From Guillardia theta CCMP2712 (lineage: Eukaryota; Cryptophyceae; Pyrenomonadales; Geminigeraceae): a stretch of DNA of 64,000 bases. How positions within the stretch are numbered: position 1 is the stretch's first letter; every line of letters starts with the position of its first letter. The notes below the pieces were generated by a model, which worked only from the letters and a program-made list of their open reading frames with translations, searched no databases and was not told the DNA's origin. The stretch lies in the NCBI RefSeq assembly GCF_000315625.1, contig NW_005434569.1, forward strand, positions 89,349 to 153,348, written 5' to 3'. Position numbers and translations under genes: made by a program. Shown in pieces: positions 30,118 through 40,259 of the stretch.

Positions 30118-33100
30118 ATGGGAGGAGGAAAATTGGACCTCAGTGAAGAATTGATCAAGACTCATCCTGAGTTACAGATGGACACATTCCTCAAAGGATC
30201 GGTGACGTCACAGGAGGAATTGGATGAACTTTTGCTTCCGATTCAGAATGCAATGAATCGTTATCGGACAGGATTGGGCTTGTGTCTTTTCCCGCTGATA
30301 CGAGAGTTTCCACTCGATCAACTCGGTAATTTTGGTGGTGAGTTTCATACTGTATGGGAAAAGAACAAGAGTGTGAATGTGGATGGCGAGTTGACGGAGG
30401 AATGGAAAAGGCAGGTCGTTTTGCTTTTCCTGAATGCCAAATTTTGTTGGAGGAAGAGCGGGCAGATTCGAGATTATGTGGAGCAGTTGCAAAATTTGTC
30501 CAAGACGGTGTCGGATCAGTATGGTAGTCCTGTTGATGACGGTGATTCCGGCAACCCAGTGAGTGCTTCTCAGAGTGGCAAGAAGAAAAAGAAGGGGGTA
30601 AGCCGAAGGGATTCTGATGGCAAGGAGATGGATGCCGCGATGATTAACGCGTTATATGAAGACGTTGAATATTTTCTCCTGGAGCTTGGCCAATACTTTC
30701 GATCCTATCTGAAGCCATTATTTCCTGTTCCATGGGCTATGTCAGGAGGATTCAAGTCCAAGTTGGCTCCGATCAAAGCTCTGGCGTATATGATATGGGA
30801 AGTCAGAAAGCGCAGTGGGAATCTCAATGCCACTCCGGATAAAACGCGGATGGAGCTTCTGACGCTGGCAAAGTCGAAATTGCCTGACATATCTACCTTC
30901 CACAGCGTTATGGTCCAGATGAAGATCCTGCTTAACAAGTTGGAAGATGTAGCGGGAGAGGAATCTGTGAAAGCCTTGGAAATGATTTTGGTGGAGGAGC
31001 TGATCAAGCAATGTTATGTTTCAGATTGTATTGATATTCGAGATGTCGCGCGCTTGAATAAGCGGTCCAAGTTGTCAACCGAATTGACTTGGGAGGAGGT
31101 GTACTCTTGGGCTGTGAATTTGCATGATGAACAGGTATTTTTTACTGCTGGGGGTGAGAAAACACAGTCGGGCACTGCGTCAGTTAATGTGGCAGCCTCG
31201 GAGGTGCAAGCTACGGTCAGTCAACCGAATGCAGACAAGGCGTCTGAAAGTGGAGGACAGGGTGGTAAGGAAAAGGGAGACTCGAGAGGCAGCAATGAGT
31301 CGTCGCCTGTGGATAATGCATCTGGCAGTCAGGAGGATGGAAGCACGTTGGACGCGAGGGAGAGTACGCGAGGCCGAGGTGAGCCTCCGGGTCAGGGAAT
31401 GCGGCGCAGGGGCGCCTACCATGTTGATGGGTCTCGTGGCGGCTACGGTCGTGGAGGCTCCGCTGGTGCTGGATCGAATGATTTTCGAAATCACCAAGGA
31501 AGAGCCGGTGGTTTTCAAGGGAATAATTTTCGGGGAAGAGGCTCAGGATTTCGAGGTCATCATCAGCAGCGGGGGAAGCCGTATGATCGTCCGGCTGGTA
31601 GAGGGATGCGCGGACGAGGTAGAGGGGAGCATTGGACGACGCATAACTACAATCCACGCAGAGGCGAGTCTGATGGTTTCTCAAGAGGTGATCGTTCGGG
31701 AGGATATCATGAGCGGCGAAACAATGTGCATGAATTTTCTCCTCAGGCTCTCGGCGAGGCGGTACTGCGCTTGGCCAGGGAAATCCAGGGGGGAAGGAGG
31801 TCAGGTGCAGACGGTGAGCAGCCGGTTGGACCATGGCAGGAGACGTTTGAGCCTAACCATCGGGGACGTGGCCGTAGTCCGGTGTCGGACAATCCTTTTG
31901 AGAGGACGGTACAGCAAAATGTTTCAGAAAGCAATGCTCAGGCAGGTCGCCGTCAGGCGGAATGGCGATCCTTCTTTGCGTTTCAGTTTGGCATTGATTC
32001 AACGATGTCGATGACTGATATTCAAGGAATGGCAATGCAGAGTATGGTGGGAGACGGTGACGGAAGGGTTGTCAATTTTTTGCTTGATTCGGGTGCAAAT
32101 GTTACCATGGTTGGGGACGAATCCCTCCTCTCAGACGTACAATCGGGAGACGATTTCTTTGTCATGACGGCAGGAGGAAAGATTAATTGTACCAAGTATG
32201 GCAAGCTAAATTTGCAAATTGTCGGTGCAGATGGTGAGTCGGACAATATAGTATTGGAGAATGTTCGAGTTTGTCCTGTCCTTCCTGTACCACTTGTGAG
32301 TCTGGATGATTTTCTGGGATCCAAGTATTACATTGTTGCACGGGGGTCGAAGAACACGGTCAAATCCTATGTGGCTTCGGAGGATGGCAAGATCAGGATT
32401 CCTCTGATTCAGCGGGACAAGTTGTATTTGTTGACAACCAGAGGTCCGATGCATGATTCTGTGGCAGGTGATGTGCCAATCTTTTGTGTTTCAGCGGAGG
32501 CTGGAACAGTTTGTTTGACTAAAGCACATGTCACTCCTGGACCTTCTTTCGATGGGCAGTCAACACAGAGTCTATCTGATGCGGTTCTGTGGCACATGAA
32601 AACGGGGCACCCTGATTGTCGAGTACAGAAGTTGCTTGCGGATACGGTCAAATACATCACATTCAATAGGCGGTTGATTCATTCTCCGTGTCACGTGTGT
32701 AGGATTTCGAAATTTGTGTCACGCCCTGTTCACAAACAAACCTCATTTCGACAGGAACGTGTTGGAGATGTAAATGCTCTGTGGTACGTAGACTTGAAAG
32801 ATATGGTGGCAGTCTCTGAACCATCGGGTTATCGTTACTTTCTTATAGTTGTCGACGCTTTTTCCGGATACCTGATTGTGCGTCCCATGAAGTCCAAGAG
32901 TCAAACGAGTGATATTCTGATGGAGTTACTTCGACAGGAGGAGAAAAGTGTCAAGAGAAACGGAGTTCAACGCATCATATCTGATAACGGCAGTGAGTTT
33001 TCTTCTTCAGAGTTGGAGGCATTCGTTCGTGAGACGGGTTTGAAGTGGGATCGGATTCCTGATTACAGTCAAGTTTACAATTCGCTGGCTGAGAGAGGAA

Positions 33101-34638
33101 TTCGAGCAGTCAGTACTATCCACAGAACTTTGCTCAAACAGAGTGCTTTGCCTATCGAGAAATGGGAATTTTCTGTTATGCAGGCTACGTACTTGTACAA
33201 TGCTCTCCCGAGTTTCAGGAATTTCGGCAATCTTTCTCCGTATACAATCTATAATGGAGATGTTTTCGACTTCAAATCTCTCAAGACCTTTGGGTGTATG
33301 ACATTCTTCAAGAATAATGTACGCAGTTCGAAGATTGAAGATCCAGCTAAACAGGGCATTATGCTCGGAAATGCAAACGCTTTTCCTGGGCATACCATTG
33401 GCTACTTGGTATGGTGTGTTGACGACAACAAAATCTATCACACGAATAATCTGACCTGTGATGAATTCTTCTTTCCATTTCGACGTGCGGGACGGATGAA
33501 TTGGCAAGAGGATCCTGAAGTGGTGGTAAAGCACGATATTGACATGGAGGATGATTCGCCTGTCAAGGGTGTTGAAGATGAACGGTCAGAGGCAGTGAAT
33601 GCTGGGACTAGTGGTCGTCGAAAGAGAACACGGTTGGAGGATCATTCACTGGAGTCGGATGATGAGGGGGTAAGGGCTGCTGAGATGGTGTGCCAGGACA
33701 GCGATGAAGATTATGTGCCTACAGTGATGGTTGACGGTGGCCGAGAGGATGCGGATCATACGGATACAGAGGCAGCGTCGTCGACCAAAACATGTCGTAC
33801 CAGACGAGACTTTCGTAAGCAGAGACGGGATGCCGAAAACCGCTTCATCAACAGGCGGGCTGAAGTTGTAATGGATGATGGGAAGGTTCGAACGGGGACG
33901 ATTACTCAAGTTGTCTTCAAAGACGATACATTCTTGGTGCGTGTTACGTTTGACGACAAGTACTGGATATTAATCCATCCGGACAGTGAGAGCGTACGGA
34001 TTTTGTCTATGGGGAAGGAAGTTACCATGATTGCTATGTCGGAGGCAGAGACATCTGAGTTGTTGCCTGGGGATGAGCTACAATCAGGAGTTTTGCCGAA
34101 GAATGTCTTCGAGTTGACAGGGTGTAACGATTATTACTTTCGAGCGTTTCCTCAAAAGGGGGATAACATCCTTTCGCAGCTGGTGGAAAAGACAGTTCGA
34201 GGAAATCCCGATGTCTTTCTTATGCACAGGAAGTCTCCTCTGTCATCTCAGCTGGTACCTGGAAAGGTGCTCAACGGCGATGGAAAAGAGGTACTGTTCG
34301 TATTGGACGAGGGTAATCGTTCGACTACTTCTCAGCACTCTGCACGATGGATACCATTGAGACGGGAACGGTGGAATGATGTGGTCCCACTCATGGAGCC
34401 AGGGGATGACATTGATGTTGCTCGTGATCCAGACTGTATTGATCTTGGTACAAGTGAGTTGACACAATGTTTTCCCAGACTCTCGTATGCTTGTCACCAA
34501 CATGGCGCTAGTTGTTCCTGTATGGGAAGCTGTCAAACTCTCTGCAGCATTTCTGTCGCGAGCTCCGCCATCAGTACAAGACTCGAGTTCGACGGCAGAT
34601 CCTCGCAATCGAAGGGAGATGTTGTTGCACAAGGATAG
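30118..34638 (+). CDS. Copia polyprotein part 1: Gag, protease, integrase
   Basis: The ATG at 30118 (context ACCATGG) opens a 1506-codon frame. The Gag region (aa 1 to about 420) is followed by an RGG/RG-rich segment (aa about 420-560), which replaces the usual CCHC knuckle as the likely RNA-binding part. The aspartic protease active site LLDSGANVTMVG is at aa about 653-664. The integrase zinc finger is HMKTGHP ... CHVC (aa about 826-860). The catalytic core has D near aa 892 (WYVDLKD), DNGSEF near aa 956, and E exactly 35 residues after that Asp (AERGIRAV). The last 55 or so codons, from about 34463, overlap the next frame and probably are not real. They read Cys-rich sequence unlike copia, so the functional polyprotein likely switches frame near here. 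Confidence 0.9.
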   Translation: MGGGKLDLSEELIKTHPELQMDTFLKGSVTSQEELDELLLPIQNAMNRYRTGLGLCLFPLIREFPLDQLGNFGGEFHTVWEKNKSVNVDGELTEEWKRQVVLLFLNAKFCWRKSGQIRDYVEQLQNLSKTVSDQYGSPVDDGDSGNPVSASQSGKKKKKGVSRRDSDGKEMDAAMINALYEDVEYFLLELGQYFRSYLKPLFPVPWAMSGGFKSKLAPIKALAYMIWEVRKRSGNLNATPDKTRMELLTLAKSKLPDISTFHSVMVQMKILLNKLEDVAGEESVKALEMILVEELIKQCYVSDCIDIRDVARLNKRSKLSTELTWEEVYSWAVNLHDEQVFFTAGGEKTQSGTASVNVAASEVQATVSQPNADKASESGGQGGKEKGDSRGSNESSPVDNASGSQEDGSTLDARESTRGRGEPPGQGMRRRGAYHVDGSRGGYGRGGSAGAGSNDFRNHQGRAGGFQGNNFRGRGSGFRGHHQQRGKPYDRPAGRGMRGRGRGEHWTTHNYNPRRGESDGFSRGDRSGGYHERRNNVHEFSPQALGEAVLRLAREIQGGRRSGADGEQPVGPWQETFEPNHRGRGRSPVSDNPFERTVQQNVSESNAQAGRRQAEWRSFFAFQFGIDSTMSMTDIQGMAMQSMVGDGDGRVVNFLLDSGANVTMVGDESLLSDVQSGDDFFVMTAGGKINCTKYGKLNLQIVGADGESDNIVLENVRVCPVLPVPLVSLDDFLGSKYYIVARGSKNTVKSYVASEDGKIRIPLIQRDKLYLLTTRGPMHDSVAGDVPIFCVSAEAGTVCLTKAHVTPGPSFDGQSTQSLSDAVLWHMKTGHPDCRVQKLLADTVKYITFNRRLIHSPCHVCRISKFVSRPVHKQTSFRQERVGDVNALWYVDLKDMVAVSEPSGYRYFLIVVDAFSGYLIVRPMKSKSQTSDILMELLRQEEKSVKRNGVQRIISDNGSEFSSSELEAFVRETGLKWDRIPDYSQVYNSLAERGIRAVSTIHRTLLKQSALPIEKWEFSVMQATYLYNALPSFRNFGNLSPYTIYNGDVFDFKSLKTFGCMTFFKNNVRSSKIEDPAKQGIMLGNANAFPGHTIGYLVWCVDDNKIYHTNNLTCDEFFFPFRRAGRMNWQEDPEVVVKHDIDMEDDSPVKGVEDERSEAVNAGTSGRRKRTRLEDHSLESDDEGVRAAEMVCQDSDEDYVPTVMVDGGREDADHTDTEAASSTKTCRTRRDFRKQRRDAENRFINRRAEVVMDDGKVRTGTITQVVFKDDTFLVRVTFDDKYWILIHPDSESVRILSMGKEVTMIAMSEAETSELLPGDELQSGVLPKNVFELTGCNDYYFRAFPQKGDNILSQLVEKTVRGNPDVFLMHRKSPLSSQLVPGKVLNGDGKEVLFVLDEGNRSTTSQHSARWIPLRRERWNDVVPLMEPGDDIDVARDPDCIDLGTSELTQCFPRLSYACHQHGASCSCMGSCQTLCSISVASSAISTRLEFDGRSSQSKGDVVAQG

Positions 34639-36226
34639 AGAATTGTGGGAGGCAGCTGAACGAGCTGAGATTCAAAAGATGGAAGAAAGGCGAGTTTGGG
34701 AAGTGGTCCCGAGGTCTGATGAAACTCGAGGTAAAATTCTTGCGAGAGCGATGTGGGTTTATTCATCAAAGAGAGATTTACATGGCAACATTCTGAAGAG
34801 AAAAGCAAGGTTGGTTGTGATGGGCAATCTTTTACCCACGTCCGAGGAGTTGTTTGCGCCGACGACGTCGATGGATAACATTCGGTTGTTACTCAGCATA
34901 GCGGCAGGAAATGGATGGATTATCGCCTTCCGAGATATCGCGGCCGCGTTCCTATACAGTGAATTGAACGAACCGATGTTCATGATACCGCCTGACATCA
35001 TGGCTTTGCCTCCGAATGTTTTGCTCAAAGTAACCAAAGCGATATATGGGACGCGAACGGCTCCGCGACGATGGTGGGAAAAGCTGTCTCGGGAATTCCT
35101 GCGTCTGGGAGCGGAACCTGTGGGACATGATGAAATCATTTACAGATATGAACACAACGGCTCAAGAATTCTCATCACGACATGGGTGGATGATCTTCTC
35201 CTGGTATGTGAGAATCAAGAAGTCTGTAATTATTTTTTGGACTGCTTGAGCAAGGTATTCGACTTTTCTGGAAGTGAAGCTACAGGTACATTCCTGGGTA
35301 TTCGTGTTCACCAAGATTTGACGAAAGGAACTATTACCTTGAGTCAGAAGCATTTTATTGAACAGCTGGTTGAGAAATTTGGAATAGCTCTTCGTTCAGT
35401 GTTTACTATCTTGCCTGGAGTGTACATGCGGAGTTATCATCTAGAGGGAGAATTGTTGGATAAGTTCTCGGTGAGACAATATCAGGCTCTTCTTGGAACA
35501 ATCTTGTACGTTGCTAATGGGACAAGAGCTGATATTTCATTCGCGGTCAGTCTCTTAAGCAGATTTGCACGGGCACCCAGAGTGCGTGACTGGGATGCAT
35601 TGGTTCACTTGGCGAGGTATCTGTACACGACGAGAGATATTTGTATTGTTTACCATCAGAGAGGTGTATCTGTTAATCAGGAGGTGTTTCACAATGAACT
35701 CGTAGCTGCGAGTGATAGTGACTGGGGGACGGATGTCTTGACGCGACGAAGTCAGTCCGGATGGGCTATCGTAATGAACGGAGGAGTTATTTCATATGGT
35801 TCGAAAGCGCAGAAAGTGATATCACTTTCATCGTCAGAGGCAGAAATCTATGCGACATCGGTAGTCGCCAAGCATATCAAGATGTATCGAAGCTTACTTC
35901 AACAGTTAGGGTTTTGCCAGCAACGTCCGACGATGCTCCTGCTGGATAATGAGCCGTGTATTCGTTTGTTGACCGAGAAACGAGCATATTCTAGACTGAA
36001 GCACATCGACTTACGTGCTAAGTTTGCTGTTCTCATGGTGGATGAGGGAGAATTACTTCCTGTGAAAGTTCCTACTAAGTTTCAGCCTGCGGACCTGTTC
36101 ACGAAAATTCTGCCGTTTACGAGGTGGAAAGCAATTGGTTCGTTTCTATTTGGAGAAGATTTCAACGCTCAAGGGGTATGCTGCAGTGATGACTCTCATC
36201 CTAATGAGAACGATGGCACTCTGTGA
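34463..36226 (+). CDS. Copia polyprotein part 2: reverse transcriptase and RNase H
   Basis: The frame is open from 34463 (first ATG 34487) to the TGA at 36226, one base forward of part 1. It contains VWEVVPR, a typical start of copia RT, KRKARLVVMG, FRDIAAAFLYSELNEPMFM and YGTRTAPRRWWEKL. The polymerase motif WVDDLLLV has Trp in place of the usual Tyr. RNase H includes ASDSDWGTDVLTRRSQSG and the SLSSSEAEIYA block. Part 1 and part 2 overlap for about 175 nt, so a +1 shift anywhere in that overlap would restore a single polyprotein. Either a mutation or a recoding site is possible; a mutation is simpler. Confidence 0.88.
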   Translation, partial: HNVFPDSRMLVTNMALVVPVWEAVKLSAAFLSRAPPSVQDSSSTADPRNRREMLLHKDRELWEAAERAEIQKMEERRVWEVVPRSDETRGKILARAMWVYSSKRDLHGNILKRKARLVVMGNLLPTSEELFAPTTSMDNIRLLLSIAAGNGWIIAFRDIAAAFLYSELNEPMFMIPPDIMALPPNVLLKVTKAIYGTRTAPRRWWEKLSREFLRLGAEPVGHDEIIYRYEHNGSRILITTWVDDLLLVCENQEVCNYFLDCLSKVFDFSGSEATGTFLGIRVHQDLTKGTITLSQKHFIEQLVEKFGIALRSVFTILPGVYMRSYHLEGELLDKFSVRQYQALLGTILYVANGTRADISFAVSLLSRFARAPRVRDWDALVHLARYLYTTRDICIVYHQRGVSVNQEVFHNELVAASDSDWGTDVLTRRSQSGWAIVMNGGVISYGSKAQKVISLSSSEAEIYATSVVAKHIKMYRSLLQQLGFCQQRPTMLLLDNEPCIRLLTEKRAYSRLKHIDLRAKFAVLMVDEGELLPVKVPTKFQPADLFTKILPFTRWKAIGSFLFGEDFNAQGVCCSDDSHPNENDGTL

Positions 36227-37497
36227 GCATCTTGACATGTAGTACGCGAAGGGTGGAGTTCATGCTGGTTGAGTGGAGTGAAGTCAGCCATGGGAGGCGC
36301 AGTTGCAGGACATGGGGGGAAAGATTTTCTACAGAATCAACGCAGTATGATTTCTGTCGCAACTGTGTGCTGACTGTAGTTGTAGAGACTGCCTGGAGAC
36401 AGCGCTTTGGGAGCAACTTTGAACTTCAGTGGGATTCATCCCAGCTTGAATACAATGGGGTTCATCGTACAGCTGGTATCAACGAGCAATCGCCTACACC
36501 AATCTCTGATTCAGGGAGGGAGAACCTTGGCAGGAAGGTTTGATATTGAGAAGTAGAATCAGATGATTGGCGTGGCGTGGTATCAAGCTTCTTCTCCCGA
36601 AGACTGTTCAAGGAACTCTAGGTCAAGTCAAGCAGGTTAGGATGTGAAGCCTTCCATCATGATCGCAAGATACAAGACCTATGATCGCAAGAATTGAAAT
36701 GAGAATTGAAATTGATGAAAAATCGGCCGTTGAGAAATTGAGAAATCGAAAATGAAGAGATGATTGATGGGAAAGGCAAATGAAAGAAGATCATATGGTC
36801 AATATGAGAATTGAAATGAAAAGATTTCAAATGAAATCTCAAGAGCTCTCAGGTGATATGGCGCCAAATCAATCTTTCATACCGCGGTTAGATAGCGATT
36901 TGTTAGAAGGGCCCGTAGAGCAGGATAGTTAGGACAAACACATTGGTCATGAATGGTGGACATCATTGGGTGGAAAATTTGGATTGAGAAAGTCAGATGG
37001 GTGACAATTGAAATCGATGGGATTTGAAGCACAATGATGGGATGGATGACTAGATGATCAGAAAGGTGTCTGGGGAGCCTGACTGATCAGAGGGGAAGCC
37101 TGACGAACAAGTGCAGTGCGGCACAGTCGAGTTCAGGTGGTGGAGGAGTGTTGATGGTACTGACGAGGTTTCTATGAAGGAGAGTGTGTAGGTAAAAGAT
37201 GGATGGAGAAGGATCTGGGAGCCTGAGCAAGAAGCAGCTTGGAGCATGGAGGAGGAGATTGCGATTCGGGAGGATGCAGGGTGCAGCTAGCATGGGAGGA
37301 TGCAGGAAGCTTGATGGAGGAAGCAGGGAGCTTGATGGAGGAGATTGGGATCCAGGAAAAGAGCAGGCAGCTTGGAGGAGGAGAGCGCGGTGGTGCAGCT
37401 TGGAGGAGGAGCAGGGAGATGTTTAAAAAGGGGGTGGAGGATGAAGGATGAAGTGGAAAAGGAAGCTGAGAATCTCGCTTAACTTCGTCAGGGAGGG
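36227..37497 (+). other. Copia 3' non-coding region
   Basis: Contains AT-rich GAAATGA/GAATTGA repeats around 36690-36840 and a purine-rich GGAGGA/GCAGCTTGG repeat block at 37200-37430. No ORF resembles a known protein. It ends with the polypurine tract before the 3' LTR. Confidence 0.7.
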
Positions 37498-37924
37498 TGT
37501 AAGAACTCGGATAAGTTCTTGGAGACGGCGAGAAGTTCAGGGTATTGCGTCTCATCGATGGACGAAGCTCAGCGAGATGGAAGTGGGTTTCGACATAGGT
37601 CTGGAATTAAGGAATCGACGAGCCTGAGGGTCAGGCGGAGAAGAGGGGGTTAGGAGGACACGTGTCCACTGCGCGCTGTGCATTGTACTTGGTTGCAAGG
37701 GACTGAAGGGAAGGTGACTGCTGTGAATAAAGGAAGTGTTGGTGGTGTTGTGTGGTTCTTCTGAGAGTTCTATCACCATCAGTGAAGGTGTTAGAGACTG
37801 CACAGCTGTGTATCGTTGAGGTGAATAAGGTTGGTGTAAGGATCTCAGGTGTACTGAGAATTAGTCTTTGGTGGATCTTGGGTTAAATAGATTCTGGCCA
37901 GTGAGGTGGAGGTTGATTCGATTA
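37498..37924 (+). repeat. 3' LTR of the copia element
   Basis: Same length and boundaries as the 5' LTR with about five single-base differences by eye, for example near 37667-37670, 37774, 37792 and 37860. Confidence 0.9.
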
Positions 37925-38177
37925 GGCATAGCTGAGATGCAGTTCCAATGGTGGAATCTGAATGACATCAAGTTAGCAACCTCAGGCCTCCCGCCTCCAT
38001 ATCACCCTCATCCTCATCCTCTTGATACAACAACGCCGACGACAACAATTTTACCTTAACGTCGAGCTTGAAATCTTCGATAACATCTCTGATCTTATCT
38101 CTGTACTGACCCGTATGTATACCCATAGTTGTGCTTCCACACAGCATCCATGCTCTTGATGTACATGCGCAAGCTGC

Positions 38178-38507
38178 TCAGACAGTCAGACAAGCGCACT
38201 TCCAAGGTACACCAAGAGCGTACCCGTAGATCTCTTTCGTTGCCGTGACTATGTCGTTATACTGGAACCATTGGAACTGTGTCATGCGGCACAGCAGGGT
38301 AAGCAGTACTACCCCAGCAGCCCACACGTCCACTGCTGTGGTCTGGCACTGCATGCCCATGAGCACTTCGGGCGCTCGGTATTCCCGAGTTCCCGCGCGG
38401 TTGACTGGACGTTCGAATTTGACCCCTGAGTTCCTCACTGTCACCGATGCGTTCGTCTTGCTGACGCCCAACATGATCCGCCTCTTCGCCGCCATCTGCT
38501 GCGCCAT
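38178..38507 (-). pseudogene. Truncated Cdc7-like protein kinase fragment
   Basis: A 109-codon frame encodes RAGTREYRAPEVL followed by QTTAVDVWAAGVVLLTLL, the activation-loop end, APE motif and helix F of Cdc7/Dbf4-dependent-type kinases. The P-loop, VAIK lysine, HRD and DFG motifs are absent, and no matching exons are seen around it, so it cannot be an active kinase. A second scrap of the same segment (QFQWWNLNDIKLAT) lies on the plus strand at about 37936-37985, right at the edge of the copia element, in inverted orientation relative to this one. Confidence 0.7.
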
Positions 38508-38544
38508 CTCTAGCTTCTACTGCTCCTTTTGATTCCGCGAGGAG

Positions 38545-38589
38545 CGAGAGCTGGCCGTAGAAACCTCACGAGAGCTGGCCGTAGAAACC
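38545..38589. repeat. Two 21-bp direct repeats separated by 3 bp
   Basis: CGAGAGCTGGCCGTAGAAAC(C) occurs at 38545-38565 and 38569-38589. Confidence 0.9.
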
Positions 38590-39067
38590 AGACTGTATGC
38601 TAGAATATGAAACTCAAGCATCATTGCAACGCCGCTTCCGACATCACACGGACGGTACGGCCCGGTACCGCCGGGCATTGCCGCCGCGTGCCGCTCTGGC
38701 TCGGAACTTGAACCGTTGACTCACCGGCGCCGCCCGGCCGTAAGCCTGGGACGGCCCGGTCCGGTCACCAGTGTTGCATTACGTCATGATCTTGGATTTT
38801 CGGCATTTTCTTCCGGCAGTGGGTTGTCTTCAATCGAGAACAAAAGTAGGGTGGGGTAGTTGTATAAGTATTCTACGTTTGCTGCTCTGGTACAAATTAC
38901 ATGTTTTTAACAATTTCAAATCGATTTCAAAGCCTCTGAAATCTTCAAATCCCTAGCCCGAGCCATCCACACGCCGCGCATGTCGCCACTTCAGGCTTGC
39001 ACGCCGGCACGTCTCCCCATGACCTTGGCACGCAGTACACTGAAAGAGGACCCAGCGTGACGCCATA
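38590..39067. other. Non-coding stretch with GC-rich palindromic patch
   Basis: 38645-38760 is a GC-rich patch full of CGGTAC/GGCCCGG/CCGGC palindromes, like the patches near 16300-16750 and 55860. It is followed by AT-rich DNA and a CACGCCGGCACGTC motif (38999-39012) that recurs three times near 43770-43820. Confidence 0.55.
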
Positions 39068-40107
39068 ATGGCAGCTGTCCGCATTCGTTTGCAACGAGCA
39101 GCTGCTCAGGCAGGACTGAATGTTCGACGATCGAATGAGATAGAGTTCTCGCGGTTGGAAAGATCAAAGCCTGACCTTATAACCCATGGAGTTCCTGAAT
39201 GTATCAAACAGCCCCTGGCAGTGGAGCGAAGACTCGAGGTGTCAAGTGGTATACAATGGACAGATGAACGTATTCAAATATCCTTGAATATTGGTCCAGG
39301 GATTGGAATCGTGTACCCAGATGCTGGAAATGGCTCGAGAAGACTTGGAATAGTCAAGCGTGTTGACATTCAAACATCAATGTTTGAAGTTTATATGCTA
39401 TATGATCGGAGCCTGCTTAAGAGCGTTGATTCAAATTTGATATCTGAGCATATGCCCAACCACCAAGTATCTCATTTCACCCGACAGCTCAAAGACAATC
39501 AGTGCCTGCAATCCGTATATTGTGAAACTGTTAAGATCGATGAGGTCCAGGATGTGTTCCAGGTGAAGTACCCAGTATATCAGCTTCCAGATCATGAAAA
39601 TGATGAGAAGGTGGTATATGTCATTGGTTACATACATTTTTGTTCAGAATACATCGGAAAGCAAAAGTACTGTGAATGCGCCATTTTTTCAATTTCAAGT
39701 CCTCGTGATTTTATTGAGAAAATGATGCGAATGTCAAGTGCTACTGAGAGGTATTTTGTCATACACCAGGATCTTGCTGCTTTCAAAAATCAGTTGTTCA
39801 AATGGTTGGTGGCAAGGGGATCATCGCGAGAGAAGAAGAGGACAAAGCAGTTAGAGTTCTCTTGCGTCGATGTTTCTATAAGCAGTACTACCGCATCTTG
39901 TCACTTGTTCCGGAGGCTTTACGACCACTTCTGAAGGTAAAACGTCAGCAGACAAGCTACAAGTGGTACATTTGCTGTGGAGATTCCTACAAGAGCCTGT
40001 CCGAAACCTTTGCCAAATCTGAGTCGAGTATATGTAATCTTACCGATGATGCTTGTTTGCAAGAGAAATTCACTGGTCGTTTCTTTTCATTCAATGCAAG
40101 GTCTTGA
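39068..40107 (+). CDS. Unrecognised ORF pair, possibly one gene with a frame change near 39800
   Basis: The first frame runs from the ATG at 39068 to the stop at 39934 (288 aa; start MAAVRIRLQRAAAQAGLNV). A second frame open at 39802-40107 (FYKQYYRILSLVPEALRPLL, SYKWYICCGDSYKSL) overlaps it and looks like a natural continuation. So the protein may change frame by splicing or by a mutation just before 39802. No domain is recognised. It converges on the large minus-strand ORF that starts near 43066, and both could belong to one repetitive element. The codon choice looks less GC-biased than in the dynein gene. Confidence 0.45.
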
Positions 40108-40259
40108 CGGTTTTGGAGACGTCGAGTGGACGGCTCCCTCGAGATCAGAAAAACAGAAAAACCGGCGAGGTTCTAAGGTTTGATAGCAGTCCATGCTCAG
40201 CCGCGCGGTGGATATGTTGAGACTTAATCTGCTTATGCCATATTTATTAGATTTTGGTC

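Larger units (their letters stand above)
29420..37924 (+). mobile_element. Ty1/copia LTR retrotransposon, full length, reading frame broken before RT
   Basis: Two direct 427-bp LTRs (29420-29846 and 37498-37924) flank a gag-pol region with the order Gag, protease, integrase, RT, RNase H, diagnostic of Ty1/copia. A polypurine tract (GGGAGGG, 37491-37497) abuts the 3' LTR. By eye the LTRs differ at five positions. The five bases outside the element do not match (ATCGT left, GGCAT right), so no target duplication is visible, and the right flank begins in a kinase-like fragment. The 1.27 kb between pol and the 3' LTR is non-coding and contains GGAG/GCAGCTTGG-rich imperfect repeats (37200-37430). 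Confidence 0.92.

Noticed and set aside
29420-37924. TGT...ACA LTR ends with a 5-bp target duplication for the copia element
   Set aside because: ACA is present only after the left LTR; the right LTR is followed by GGCAT and the flanks do not match.
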